A DNA stretch of 64,000 bases. Origin: Sphingobacteriales bacterium. Its GTDB lineage: Bacteria > Bacteroidota > Bacteroidia > Chitinophagales > Chitinophagaceae. Under the pieces are notes generated by a model. The model did no database searches, was not told the DNA's origin, and saw only the letters and a program-made list of their open reading frames with translations. Both the position numbers and the translations under genes were made by a program. Positions within the stretch are counted from its first letter, which is position 1. The number at the start of each line of letters is the position of its first letter. The DNA lies in NCBI GenBank assembly GCA_004144175.1, contig SEFT01000008.1, positions 124,001 to 188,000 on the forward strand. Reading direction: 5' to 3'. Below, piece by piece: positions 19,569-27,226 of the stretch.

Positions 19569-19766
19569 TCCTTATGGTGACCAGCATTAGGCTTCTATGC
19601 CAAAATTGCGACTATTTACTGATGCAAAACGCATCTATGCATCTGATTATTGTAAAATATTTATTGCAATTCATTGACCAATAAAACGGTGCAGAATTGG
19701 CCATTGCAGTATATTATTCTGGTGTAATAACGCTGTGAGATAAAATAACCCCTACTTACAAAAAGC

Positions 19767-19796
19767 AAATAGCCTCCGCATTTGCGGAGGCTATTT
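19767..19796 (-). terminator. Terminator of the ribosomal stalk operon
   Basis: Perfect 14-base arms (AAATAGCCTCCGCA and its complement) followed on the minus strand by GCTTTTTG. It lies 25 bases after rplL and ends the operon, so rpoB does not follow. The rest of the 252-base gap 19569-19821 shows no gene. Confidence 0.8.
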
Positions 19797-19821
19797 CTAA
19801 TGATATGAAAGCTTAGAAAAA

Positions 19822-20193
19822 TTAAGCGATCTCAACTTCAGCACCAGCTTCAGTCAGTTTGTTTTTCAGATCTTCAGCTTCAGCTTTGCTTACGCCTTCT
19901 TTTACTGCTTTAGGAGCACCGTCAACCAGTTCTTTTGCTTCTTTCAGACCAAGACCAGTCAGATCTTTAACGATCTTCACAACGTTCAGTTTAGAAGCGC
20001 CTGCGCTCTTCAGTATAACGTCGAAAGCAGTTTTTTCAACTGGAGCAGCTGCGCCACCGTCGCCACCGCCCATTACTACTGCTGCAGCAGCTGGCTCGAT
20101 ACCATAATCTGCTTTTAATACGTCAGCCAGTTCCTGTACTTCTTTTACAGTAAGACCAACTAGTTGTTCGGCTAATGCTTTAACGTCTGCCAT
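19822..20193 (-). CDS. rplL: 50S ribosomal protein L7/L12
   Basis: A 123-residue stalk protein. The N-terminal helix pair (about 1-35) forms dimers on L10; a hinge rich in Ala and Gly ([10 protein letters not shown], about 43-55) leads to the C-terminal factor-binding domain (about 55-123) with [15 protein letters not shown], which recruits elongation factors. Length and composition are normal. It is the last gene of the rplK-rplA-rplJ-rplL operon, separated from rplJ by an unusually long 184-base AT-rich gap and closed by a terminator rather than leading into rpoB. Confidence 0.98.
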   Translation of the reverse strand: MADVKALAEQLVGLTVKEVQELADVLKADYGIEPAAAAVVMGGGDGGAAAPVEKTAFDVILKSAGASKLNVVKIVKDLTGLGLKEAKELVDGAPKAVKEGVSKAEAEDLKNKLTEAGAEVEIA

Positions 20194-20275
20194 TGTATGA
20201 ATTTTTTAAGTTTTTTTAAAATTTTGATTCTTTATAGTGTGACTTGGAAGCCTAGTTTAATTTGAAAGTGTGCTA

Positions 20276-20359
20276 ATTTGAAAATTTGAAAATGTCACAC
20301 ACCTTCGGTATTCGTTTTTGCTTTGTAAAATTTGCACGGACATTTTCAAATTTTCAAAT
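20276..20359. repeat. AT-rich inverted repeat in the rplJ-rplL gap
   Basis: Perfect 21-base arms (20276-20296 and 20339-20359), built from the unit AATTTGAAAA, around a 42-base loop. Further half copies (AATTTGAAAG at 20260, AAATTTTCAAATT before the rplJ stop) extend it. It may be a small non-coding mobile repeat or an mRNA structure between the two stalk genes. Confidence 0.7.
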
Positions 20360-20377
20360 CCCCAAATTTTCAAATTA

Positions 20378-20974
20378 TTACTCAGCAGCAGGAGCCTCAG
20401 GAGCAGCAGCTTCTGTAGAACCGCCTTCTGTAGCCGGAGCTTCATGAGTAGCTTCTGTAGCAGTTGCCTCAGCACCGCCTTCTTTCTGCTCGATGTTATG
20501 CAGCAGCGCCGCGATAACACGTTTTGCAGGAGATTGCAGCAAACCGATAACGTCGCCGATAAGCTCGTTCTTGGTTTTGATGTTCTTCAGGTTAGCCAGT
20601 TGGTTATCACCTACGAAGATATCGCCGTTGATGAAAGCAGCTTTCAGTACCGGTCTTTCTTTGTTGTTAGCCTTGCGGAAAGCGCTCAGGATAACAGCCG
20701 GGTCTTTAGGGTTTTCGCTGAACATCAGTGCAGTCACATTGTTCAGTGAATCGATAACGCCGCTGTATTTTTCAGCATCCAGTGACAGAAGCGCCTTTTT
20801 GATCAGCGTGTTCTTAGCCACTTTCATTTCCACTTGCTTATCAAAGCAGTGGCGGCGCAGTGTACCTACCTGTGCAGCAGTCAAAGACTCTGTATCAGTT
20901 ATGTAGAAGTTATTGTACTGAGAAAATTTCTCTTTCAGTACTTCAATTATTTCATTTTTTTGAGCTGGTGTCAT
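20378..20974 (-). CDS. rplJ: 50S ribosomal protein L10
   Basis: A 198-residue stalk base protein. The N-terminal globular domain (about 1-130) binds 23S rRNA with L11, and the helix near residues 140-165 binds L7/L12 dimers. The last 35 or so residues form a tail of Glu, Ala, Thr and Pro (AEATATEATHEAPATEGG and on) beyond the usual 165-175-residue length. The start is ATG 20974. It lies 44 bases after rplA in the same operon, so an L10-binding leader would have to be within that short gap or inside rplA. Confidence 0.96.
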   Translation of the reverse strand: MTPAQKNEIIEVLKEKFSQYNNFYITDTESLTAAQVGTLRRHCFDKQVEMKVAKNTLIKKALLSLDAEKYSGVIDSLNNVTALMFSENPKDPAVILSAFRKANNKERPVLKAAFINGDIFVGDNQLANLKNIKTKNELIGDVIGLLQSPAKRVIAALLHNIEQKEGGAEATATEATHEAPATEGGSTEAAAPEAPAAE

Positions 20975-21018
20975 TGCTAATGTTTTTTTGTTGGATTAAG
21001 AAAACCTCCGTTAACAAA

Positions 21019-21711
21019 TTACGATACGCTCTTTGTATCGATTGCTAATCCAGGGCTCATAGTAGAAGCCAGGCTGATGCCTTTAAGGTAAGTACCTTTG
21101 GCAGTAGCAGGTTTCATACGAACCAGTGTGTTGATCAGCTCTTGAGCGTTTTCAGCAATCTTGTTAGGCTCGAAAGATACGCGGCCGATAGAAGCGTGGA
21201 TGATACCAGCTTTGTCTATCTTAAATGCGATCTTACCACCTTTTACATCGGTAACGGCAGCAGCTACGTCATTAGTTACAGTACCGGTCTTAGGGTTTGG
21301 CATCAGGTTACGAGGACCCAGTATCTTACCCAGACGGCCTATTTTAGGCATTACTGAAGGTGTAGCGATGATCACGTCTACATCGGTCCAGCCGCCATCT
21401 ATTTTTTGTACAAATTCATCCAGACCTACAAAGTCAGCGCCTGCAGCTTTTGCTTCTGCTTCTTTGTCAGGAGTACACAGTACCAGCACGCGCTTGGTTT
21501 TACCCGTACCGTGAGGCAGGGATACCGTACCGCGGATAGCCTGATCTGCTTTCTTAGGATCCACACCCAGGCGGATGTGTACGTCTACCGAGCTGTCAAA
21601 CTTAGTGCAGTTGATGCTTTTCACCAGCGCAGCAGCTTCAGTCAGCGAGTATGTTTTGTTTTTATCGAGTTTAGCTTCTACAGCTTTTCTTGTTTTAGTA
21701 ATTGTTGCCAT
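21019..21711 (-). CDS. rplA: 50S ribosomal protein L1
   Basis: A 230-residue protein of the L1 stalk, which guides release of deacylated tRNA and, in many bacteria, represses its own operon by binding the leader mRNA. The family signature is clear in [21 protein letters not shown] (about residues 118-138), and length and ends are normal. The start is ATG 21711. It lies between rplK (35 bases upstream) and rplJ. Confidence 0.98.
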   Translation of the reverse strand: MATITKTRKAVEAKLDKNKTYSLTEAAALVKSINCTKFDSSVDVHIRLGVDPKKADQAIRGTVSLPHGTGKTKRVLVLCTPDKEAEAKAAGADFVGLDEFVQKIDGGWTDVDVIIATPSVMPKIGRLGKILGPRNLMPNPKTGTVTNDVAAAVTDVKGGKIAFKIDKAGIIHASIGRVSFEPNKIAENAQELINTLVRMKPATAKGTYLKGISLASTMSPGLAIDTKSVS

Positions 21712-21746
21712 TGCTACAATGTTTTAAATAAGGTGAACCAATGGAA

Positions 21747-22187
21747 TTAAGCCCAGGGAGCAGCTCCTTCTACAGTCAGGCCCATGCTGCGTGCAGTACC
21801 GGCTACCATTTTCATAGCGCTTTCTACTGTAAAGCAGTTCAGATCAGCCATCTTGTCTTTAGCAATTTCTTCTACCTGAGACCATGTTACCTTACCTACT
21901 TTCTGGCGGTTGCTTTCTTTAGAACCTTTCTGGATCTTAGAAGCTTCCATCAGCTGTACGGCAGCAGGAGGGGTTTTGATTACAAACTCGAAAGACTTAT
22001 CGGTGAATACCGTAAGAAGCACAGGCAGTACTTTGCCCATTTTGTCTTGTGTTCTTGCATTGAATTGTTTGCAGAACTCCATGATGTTGACACCCTTGGA
22101 ACCTAGTGCTGGTCCGATTGGTGGTGCCGGATTGGCTTGGCCGCCTTTTACTTGCAGCTTTACATAGCCAGAGATTTCTTTAGCCAT
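21747..22187 (-). CDS. rplK: 50S ribosomal protein L11
   Basis: A 146-residue protein of the GTPase-associated centre. The N-terminal domain carries [20 protein letters not shown] (about 16-35), and the C-terminal rRNA-binding domain ends normally. It is the first gene of the operon: its upstream side holds a promoter-like box and then an unrelated ATPase gene on the same strand, instead of the usual nusG and secE. Confidence 0.98.
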   Translation of the reverse strand: MAKEISGYVKLQVKGGQANPAPPIGPALGSKGVNIMEFCKQFNARTQDKMGKVLPVLLTVFTDKSFEFVIKTPPAAVQLMEASKIQKGSKESNRQKVGKVTWSQVEEIAKDKMADLNCFTVESAMKMVAGTARSMGLTVEGAAPWA

Positions 22188-22278
22188 TTAAACCTTTCTT
22201 TTTTTGGTGTTAACGAATTGTTTTGAACAATTCTCCCAAATGCAACCTTATAATAAGAGCAATATGAGAATTGGAGCG

Positions 22279-22286
22279 CAAAGGTA
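22279..22286 (-). promoter_or_regulatory. -7 promoter box (TACCTTTG) of the rplK operon
   Basis: Exact TAnnTTTG on the minus strand, about 92 bases before the rplK start. The leader between contains a short perfect inverted repeat (22216-22232, AATTGTT / AACAATT). No TTG is seen at the -33 distance. Confidence 0.5.
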
Positions 22287-22330
22287 AGGAAATGATTTAT
22301 AATGTAAAAATATTTTTGAAGGGAAGTTGT

Positions 22331-24229
22331 TCATTTATTGTTTATGGAAATGAAGTTGTATATGTCTTCGATTAACACACTAGCAGCAGTACTAAAATCA
22401 GCAATACTATTTATTTCCAGGATCGCTTTTTTGCAAAATTCAACCTTGTTTGCTATTGTGCCACTGTCTGCCGCATATTTACGTTTCACTTCTGGAAAAG
22501 TTTTTTGTATGAATTCTCCCATTTTAGAATTCTTGTAATTTAGTTCACGCAGTCGCTTATTGTCATATTTTAGATCGGTTTCGCTAGAGTTCTCGATGCG
22601 TGCTATCGTGCGAAGGAGTACATTAGCTGAAAGGATATTTTCTATCTCTCTACCATCTACTACCCTGAAGTGTTCTTTGAGATTTTCCTGTAATAATTGA
22701 ATTCGTTTTGCTTTTTCTGATTTTGGACTTTTTTCAGAATCGTCCTTATCAACGATAAGGAAAATTCTATTGCTGATGCGAGAGGCGCGAATCTTATCCC
22801 AAAGATCAGCATTAGTAAAAGACCAATGGACAATATTTGCTCCGCCATATTCGACAAAGGAAAAATCTAAGTCTTCCTTAAATAAGTTTTTGATTTTATT
22901 GGTCTGAATTAAATGTTCTTGATAAACCTCTAAATATCTTTTAATGTATAGACGATCTGTAATTCCTTCTACCCAAACGGTGCAATTGCTAAGGAAAATA
23001 GAAGAGTTTCTTACTCCTATTAAGTCAAGTAGTTTAATGTCATTATTATTGGTATTCTCAATAGTGTAGACGCAATTCCCGGCGTTCATGTCTTTATTGA
23101 ATGAATAAATAGAGATTTGATTTAAGTCGAGAGTAATATCAAGGAAATGGTTTGAGTGTGTTGTAATGAAGTATTGAAAGCCAGAAAACTCATCTCTTAA
23201 TAAAGCCTCTAACAAAATTCTTTGCATTCCTGGGTGCAGTGAAAGTTCTGGCTCCTCAATGAATACAAGTAGGTTTTTCCCTTGGTTGATAAAAAGTGGA
23301 TATAGAATAATAATTATGGATTGAATACCATCGCCCAATTCATACACTGGTCTTTCAGGTTCGGTGCCTATTCCAATATAGAGTACATCATCTTCAATAT
23401 GAGGTATGAGACTTACAGATTGACCAAGGAAAAATGTTTTGCTCAAGAAGTCTTCAAAATATTTTATTCTATTTCTTTCTGCTTTAGTATTTAACAATAG
23501 CCTTTTGGTTTCATTGTAGAGTCCGAGTCCAGTGAAAATCTTGTTATTGTTGCCGTTCGCACCAATTCTGAAGTAATCATGTACCGTTCGTTCCTTATAA
23601 TTATCCACAGTCCCATCATAATTTTTTGATTGGTTCAACTGTAGCGGTCTTAATCCACGAAGAATAGGAAGGTAAATACGTTCTTCATTCCAGTCAATCT
23701 CTTCCGGAAACAATTTGGATATTTTTTTCTGTAATTTATGTCCCATATCATTTAAGTAGGACTGAAATTGCTTGTTTTTTAGTTCAGCACGACCGGACCC
23801 GTCGTTAAACTTAACACTACTAAGATGATCGAGATGAATCAAGAAATCTATAAGCTCATATATCCTTCTAGGGTAAGACCGGATAATGTTGGTTTGAGTC
23901 TTCGTATCTTTTACATATTTTATTGCATCTCTAATGCGCATAAACGCATTGCAATCAACGATCGCAGTGGTCTGTTTAGCCTCATATAGAGCTTCTGTAA
24001 GGGATGTAGTGAAAAGTTCTTCCAATACCTCGGTATCGATACCCTCGTATTTGATTTCTAAGGCTTCATTGTGAAACAGTTGTCTAAGAAATCGGCTTTT
24101 TCCGGAATTGTTAGGGCCTATGAATATATTTATCTTATTGAGAGCGTCAAGCACATTGCTCTTGCCATTTTCACGTTTGCAGCGATAATCTTTCAAAACC
24201 GTGTCGTTCAAGTAGATTGCCTTAATCAT
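22331..24229 (-). CDS. OLD-type AAA ATPase with C-terminal TOPRIM nuclease domain
   Basis: A 632-residue protein with an SMC/RecF-like ATPase and a TOPRIM domain. Walker A is GPNNSGKS at 38-45; Walker B is LLVFIEEPELSLHP followed by the switch histidine in FITTHSNHFLD; the TOPRIM part has the glutamate in WVEGITDR (near 420) and IVDKDD (near 492). This order is that of OLD-family nucleases, related to P2 Old and GajA of Gabija, which act against phage. No UvrD-like GajB gene is adjacent, so class 1 OLD is the better reading. The gene is AT-richer than its neighbours and sits just upstream of rplK, which suggests acquisition. Defence is inferred. Confidence 0.85.
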   Translation of the reverse strand: MIKAIYLNDTVLKDYRCKRENGKSNVLDALNKINIFIGPNNSGKSRFLRQLFHNEALEIKYEGIDTEVLEELFTTSLTEALYEAKQTTAIVDCNAFMRIRDAIKYVKDTKTQTNIIRSYPRRIYELIDFLIHLDHLSSVKFNDGSGRAELKNKQFQSYLNDMGHKLQKKISKLFPEEIDWNEERIYLPILRGLRPLQLNQSKNYDGTVDNYKERTVHDYFRIGANGNNNKIFTGLGLYNETKRLLLNTKAERNRIKYFEDFLSKTFFLGQSVSLIPHIEDDVLYIGIGTEPERPVYELGDGIQSIIIILYPLFINQGKNLLVFIEEPELSLHPGMQRILLEALLRDEFSGFQYFITTHSNHFLDITLDLNQISIYSFNKDMNAGNCVYTIENTNNNDIKLLDLIGVRNSSIFLSNCTVWVEGITDRLYIKRYLEVYQEHLIQTNKIKNLFKEDLDFSFVEYGGANIVHWSFTNADLWDKIRASRISNRIFLIVDKDDSEKSPKSEKAKRIQLLQENLKEHFRVVDGREIENILSANVLLRTIARIENSSETDLKYDNKRLRELNYKNSKMGEFIQKTFPEVKRKYAADSGTIANKVEFCKKAILEINSIADFSTAASVLIEDIYNFISINNK

Positions 24230-24270
24230 TATGCTAATATAATCTATTCAGTATTTTTCTATAATCCACC

Positions 24271-24320
24271 CGGCTAGCGCGAGGATGCAGTTAAGCTGTG
24301 TGCGCGGCGTCCTCGTGCCT
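24271..24320. repeat. REP-like hairpin, copy 1
   Basis: It contains CGAGGATGC and GCGTCCTCG, which pair with one G-T wobble across a 16-base loop. It matches copy 2 in inverted orientation, and the two flank the transposase gene. Confidence 0.8.
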
Positions 24321-24322
24321 AT

Positions 24323-24892
24323 CTACTCGCCATATATTCCAACGTCGATTGGCAACAAACACTTTAGTAATCCGGCTCCTCCGGTATAGTCGAGAGCGCT
24401 GCTGTGCAGCCAATCCTCAGGCTTCGATACGAACCCTGCCTTCACCGGATTATTGTGTATGTAGTCAAGCTTCTGCATAATGACTGGCAGCGTAAACAGC
24501 TCGATAGGACGATTATGCTGTTGCCAAAACTGATAATTTTTGTTTTGGCTGCTTGCTTTTCCAACTCCCTGAAAATAGGAGCACATCCACTCTTTTCTGC
24601 TTTCCTCCCTGCTCGAGGCTATGGTTTCATACAGTGCCTCAGCGGTAAACCTTTTATGGTCGCGCAGTATATCTTCCATATTGCTGCCATTGGTACCAAT
24701 GATCAGATGCACATGGTTCGTCATTATACACCAGGCATATACTTCTAAACCCTTTTTTGTACAGCAATAGGCAAGGCTATCCAGCACAATGTTCCTGTAA
24801 ATATTTCTTGTAAAGACATCAACCCAACCGACAACAGCATAGGTTACGAAGTACATCCTGTCCTGGTTGTATATTTTATATTTCCGGCTCAT
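24323..24892 (-). CDS. REP-associated tyrosine transposase (RAYT, IS200-like fold)
   Basis: A 189-residue Y1/HUH transposase-like protein. The HUH pair is in TNHVHLIIG (about residues 57-65) and the likely catalytic tyrosine in KLDYIHNNPVKAGFV (near 140), the signature of REP-associated transposases, which handle REP hairpins as single-stranded DNA. I chose ATG 24892 (MSRKYKIYN) because the longer frame would begin inside the flanking hairpin. REP-like copies lie immediately on both sides in inverted orientation. Such genes are usually single-copy and do not move themselves like classical insertion sequences. The frame is complete and looks functional. Confidence 0.88.
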   Translation of the reverse strand: MSRKYKIYNQDRMYFVTYAVVGWVDVFTRNIYRNIVLDSLAYCCTKKGLEVYAWCIMTNHVHLIIGTNGSNMEDILRDHKRFTAEALYETIASSREESRKEWMCSYFQGVGKASSQNKNYQFWQQHNRPIELFTLPVIMQKLDYIHNNPVKAGFVSKPEDWLHSSALDYTGGAGLLKCLLPIDVGIYGE

Positions 24893-24936
24893 GATCTTAT
24901 AGTCTTGTCTTTCAAGATACAAAAGAACATGTGGCG

Positions 24937-24986
24937 AGGCACGAGGACGCCGCACACAAGGCTATACTGCATCCTCGCGCCAGCGG
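24937..24986. repeat. REP-like hairpin, copy 2
   Basis: The reverse complement of copy 1 with few changes (shared ends ACGAGGACGCCGCACAC and ATCCTCGCGC). It lies just upstream of the transposase start. Confidence 0.8.
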
Positions 24987-25004
24987 TGGTGGGGCCCGTA
25001 AGTA

Positions 25005-25046
25005 TCGCGAGACCAGATTGCTTCGTCGTGCCTCCTCGCAAAGACA
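25005..25046. repeat. Dispersed-type short repeat
   Basis: The stretch has GCGAG and CTCGC ends around AGATTGCTTCGTCGTGCCTC. I recall closely similar text as a common intergenic repeat in many bacterial genomes. Only one copy lies in this window. Confidence 0.45.
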
Positions 25047-25061
25047 AACTGCTACCGTAGT

Positions 25062-25122
25062 CTAAATCTCATCCAATCCGATCATCCGGTTCTTTTCTCT
25101 TGGGGTCAGTTATATCCAACTG
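25062..25122 (-). pseudogene. Remnant of a fatty acid desaturase C-terminus
   Basis: On the minus strand the last 12 codons before TAG at 25062-25064 read EKNRMIGLDEI, against EKNRMIGLSEI at the end of the intact desaturase at 26252. Thirty of 36 bases match, and most differences are silent. Just before this, LDITDP matches LKVWDP of the intact gene but is out of frame by a four-base insertion (25098-25101). Nothing of the rest of the gene is left. It looks like the decayed end of a diverged paralogue rather than an attachment-site duplication. Confidence 0.65.
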
Positions 25123-25195
25123 ACAATTACAGTTGGTCTACACTGTGTTCGCGCTGGCATAGGCTCCCGACGTGCTATTGAGCTGGCCTGTTGCG

Positions 25196-25741
25196 TCACC
25201 CCACGGCCTCCAGGCGTTGCCTGGGTTGCCGTACGGCAGATGTGTCGTTACCGTTGTTATGATCGCGCACTGCCGGAAGACCGGTTGAGGGAGAAAGGCC
25301 ATCATCTTCCATATCTGCAACATACTGCATCACTTCTTCGCAGGTTAACGGATCGCCAATATTCGTATCCTCTGTTTTTTTAACCTCTATTGTTTCGGCT
25401 TTGGCTTTTGGTTTCGGCGGCTTGCGGTAGGTGATGGTAGAGCGGATATAGCCTTGTTTCCCCATCGAAGGTACATTGTCCACAATCTCCAGCAGATCGT
25501 AGTCGTAGATCATATCGTGCAACAGATGATGAAATTGCTCTTGTTTCATGCCTATGCGTGCGGCCATCCTTCTTATGGCCTTGTCGCTGTATTCTATCTG
25601 CATCGTTTCCTGGCTATGCAGCATTTCGATGATCATCCAATAGATGCCATAACCGGCATGTCCATGGGCAGCAATGAGGTCTGCGAAACGGTCATCGCGG
25701 TAAGTGTCGACGGGGTGGTGGAAGTTGGTTTGTTTTCTCAT
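25196..25741 (-). CDS. DUF4373 (Lin1244/Lin1753-like) domain protein
   Basis: A 181-residue protein whose first 100 residues fit the DUF4373/Lin1244-Lin1753 N-terminal domain: NFHHPVDTYRDDRFADLIAAHGHAGYGIYWMIIEML, a winged-helix-like fold found in phage, plasmid and integrative-element replication or primosome-type proteins. The C-terminal 80 residues are low-complexity and lack the DnaD-like or ATPase part some relatives have, so the gene may be truncated. The start is ATG 25741. No integrase or phage structural gene is nearby, so it looks like the leftover of a mobile element. Its exact role is unknown. Confidence 0.6.
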   Translation of the reverse strand: MRKQTNFHHPVDTYRDDRFADLIAAHGHAGYGIYWMIIEMLHSQETMQIEYSDKAIRRMAARIGMKQEQFHHLLHDMIYDYDLLEIVDNVPSMGKQGYIRSTITYRKPPKPKAKAETIEVKKTEDTNIGDPLTCEEVMQYVADMEDDGLSPSTGLPAVRDHNNGNDTSAVRQPRQRLEAVG

Positions 25742-25827
25742 GACAGGATAGGTTTTGCATAAAGGTGAGGGATTGGGTGGTATGGGTTGGAGCTACACAC
25801 CTCCTTTTATTTATTATAATACCCCTC

Positions 25828-25875
25828 CGCTGGCGCGGGGATGCAGCCCGGCATCGTGCGTAGCTTCCTCGTGCC
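25828..25875. repeat. REP-like hairpin, copy 3
   Basis: Similar to copy 1 over its whole length (GCTGGCGCGGGGATGCAG, then GCTTCCTCGTGCC) and in the same orientation. It is more diverged, with an imperfect stem. It lies in the otherwise gene-free stretch 25742-25977. Confidence 0.65.
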
Positions 25876-25977
25876 ACACAGCAACTAATACTGTTGTTTT
25901 TGCGAACGCAGTGAAGTTGTAAATCCCGACTATTCGGGGCAACCTGTTTTGACATATGCGCCTGGCAGCGTCACTCG

Positions 25978-26184
25978 CTAATCACCAATATCTGCCTGGT
26001 CTACCACTTCAAAATCTTCCTCGGTGACGGTAAGCCCGTAGAAATCTTCCAGTTGTTCAGTAAAGTTCTCGGTCAGTTCATCTATGTTGCTGGCTACTGC
26101 TGTCAGCAGGGATGCTCCGTATTGTATACGGCCACATATCTCGCCGTCGTTATTTATTTCTGTTATTATAGTAAGCTTAGCCAT
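25978..26184 (-). CDS. Small acidic protein, HicB-like pattern
   Basis: A 68-residue acidic protein. Its pattern (LTIITEINNDGEICGRIQYGAS, a short linker, then the helix DELTENFTEQLEDFYGL) resembles the beta-beta-alpha core of HicB-type antitoxins and of small HicB-like solitary proteins. No HicA-like toxin frame is visible beside it and there is no DNA-binding tail, so toxin-antitoxin action is not supported. The start is ATG 26184. It lies between the REP-like copy 3 and the desaturase gene on the same strand. Confidence 0.5.
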   Translation of the reverse strand: MAKLTIITEINNDGEICGRIQYGASLLTAVASNIDELTENFTEQLEDFYGLTVTEEDFEVVDQADIGD

Positions 26185-26251
26185 GGTTAATAATTATAGT
26201 GAAGGGATGCTGAATTTTACTTACTAATATGTGCGTCACTGACCGTATAGT

Positions 26252-27226
26252 CTATATCTCACTCAGACCGATCATGCGGTTCTTTTCGGGGTCCCAAACC
26301 TTCAGGCGAAAGCAGGCCATGATCTCTTTAGGCTTTAGAGAGGTGGTTTTAGCTGCCTGTAGTTCGGGGATGGCATCCATTACTTCTGGCAACCTGTAGA
26401 AGGGAATACGCGAATTAAGATGATGAATATGATGATAACCGATATTACCCGTCATGAACTGCATAAAAGGATTCATCACCATATAGCTCGACGATTGCAG
26501 TGCGGCCACCTCATATTTCCAGTCTTCCTTGCTGCTAAATGTAGTGCCGGGGAAGTTGTGCTGCGCATAGAAAAGATAAGCGCCCATAGCCGATGCTATG
26601 AACATGGGTATAAAGACGGTAAGCAGCCAGCCCTGCCAACCCAGGTAGCGGATGGCAAGATAGGTGATGACCGCGTGTAGCACCAGTGCCAGCAACGAAT
26701 CGGCATGGCGGCGCGGCGCACTTACAAACGAACTGATACACATACCATACATGAACATGGTAAAATACCCCATGACGATGGTAAACGGATGCCTGATGAA
26801 CAGATACAGTTTGCGTTCACCCGGCGGCATAGCCAGGTACGCCTCTTTGGTGGCTATAGGGTAAGAGCCTATGCTGGCGCTGAATAATTTGGAGTTGTGA
26901 TTGTGGTGATGATCGTGCGAACGTTTCCAGATACTGGAGGGTACCAATACCAGCAGGCCATATGCAGACATCAGCACATCGGCCAGTACCGACCTGTGTA
27001 AGATAGCATGGTGCTGAAAGTCGTGATAAATAATGAACATCCGCACCATCAGCAATCCCGATAGTATGCTGAAGACAAGCTTTGGCAAAAAGTATGGCAG
27101 CCATACGGTGCCTGCCAGCGCAGTAGCCAGCAGCAGCAGGGTAGATACCAGGTGCATCCAGCTCTTACTCCTGTCTTCCTGCGTAAAAGGCTTTGTGGCC
27201 AGTATCAGTTCTCTTCCTGTCTTCAT
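26252..27226 (-). CDS. Membrane fatty acid desaturase
   Basis: A 324-residue membrane di-iron desaturase that introduces a double bond into an acyl chain. The three histidine boxes are in place: HDFQHH (about 65), HDHHHNH (about 107) and HIHHL (about 265), with membrane segments between them. I chose ATG 27226 (MKTGRELIL) because it overlaps the stop of the upstream acyltransferase gene as ATGA, a sign of translational coupling; a longer frame from 27283 is possible. Lipid A or phospholipid acyl chains are the likely targets, inferred from the coupling. Confidence 0.88.
   Translation of the reverse strand: MKTGRELILATKPFTQEDRSKSWMHLVSTLLLLATALAGTVWLPYFLPKLVFSILSGLLMVRMFIIYHDFQHHAILHRSVLADVLMSAYGLLVLVPSSIWKRSHDHHHNHNSKLFSASIGSYPIATKEAYLAMPPGERKLYLFIRHPFTIVMGYFTMFMYGMCISSFVSAPRRHADSLLALVLHAVITYLAIRYLGWQGWLLTVFIPMFIASAMGAYLFYAQHNFPGTTFSSKEDWKYEVAALQSSSYMVMNPFMQFMTGNIGYHHIHHLNSRIPFYRLPEVMDAIPELQAAKTTSLKPKEIMACFRLKVWDPEKNRMIGLSEI

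Noticed and set aside
22331-24229. Gabija (GajA-GajB) defence system
   Set aside because: Only the ATPase-TOPRIM gene is present; no UvrD-like helicase gene lies beside it.
25138-25323. 61-residue frame overlapping the end of the DUF4373 gene
   Set aside because: It is in another frame on the same strand, has no recognisable content and overlaps the better supported gene.
25978-26184. HicAB toxin-antitoxin pair
   Set aside because: No HicA-like frame is found on either side of the HicB-like protein.
25062-26290. Attachment-site duplication made by an integrated element at the end of the desaturase gene
   Set aside because: The two copies differ mostly at silent positions and by an insertion, as in diverged paralogues, and there is no integrase gene.
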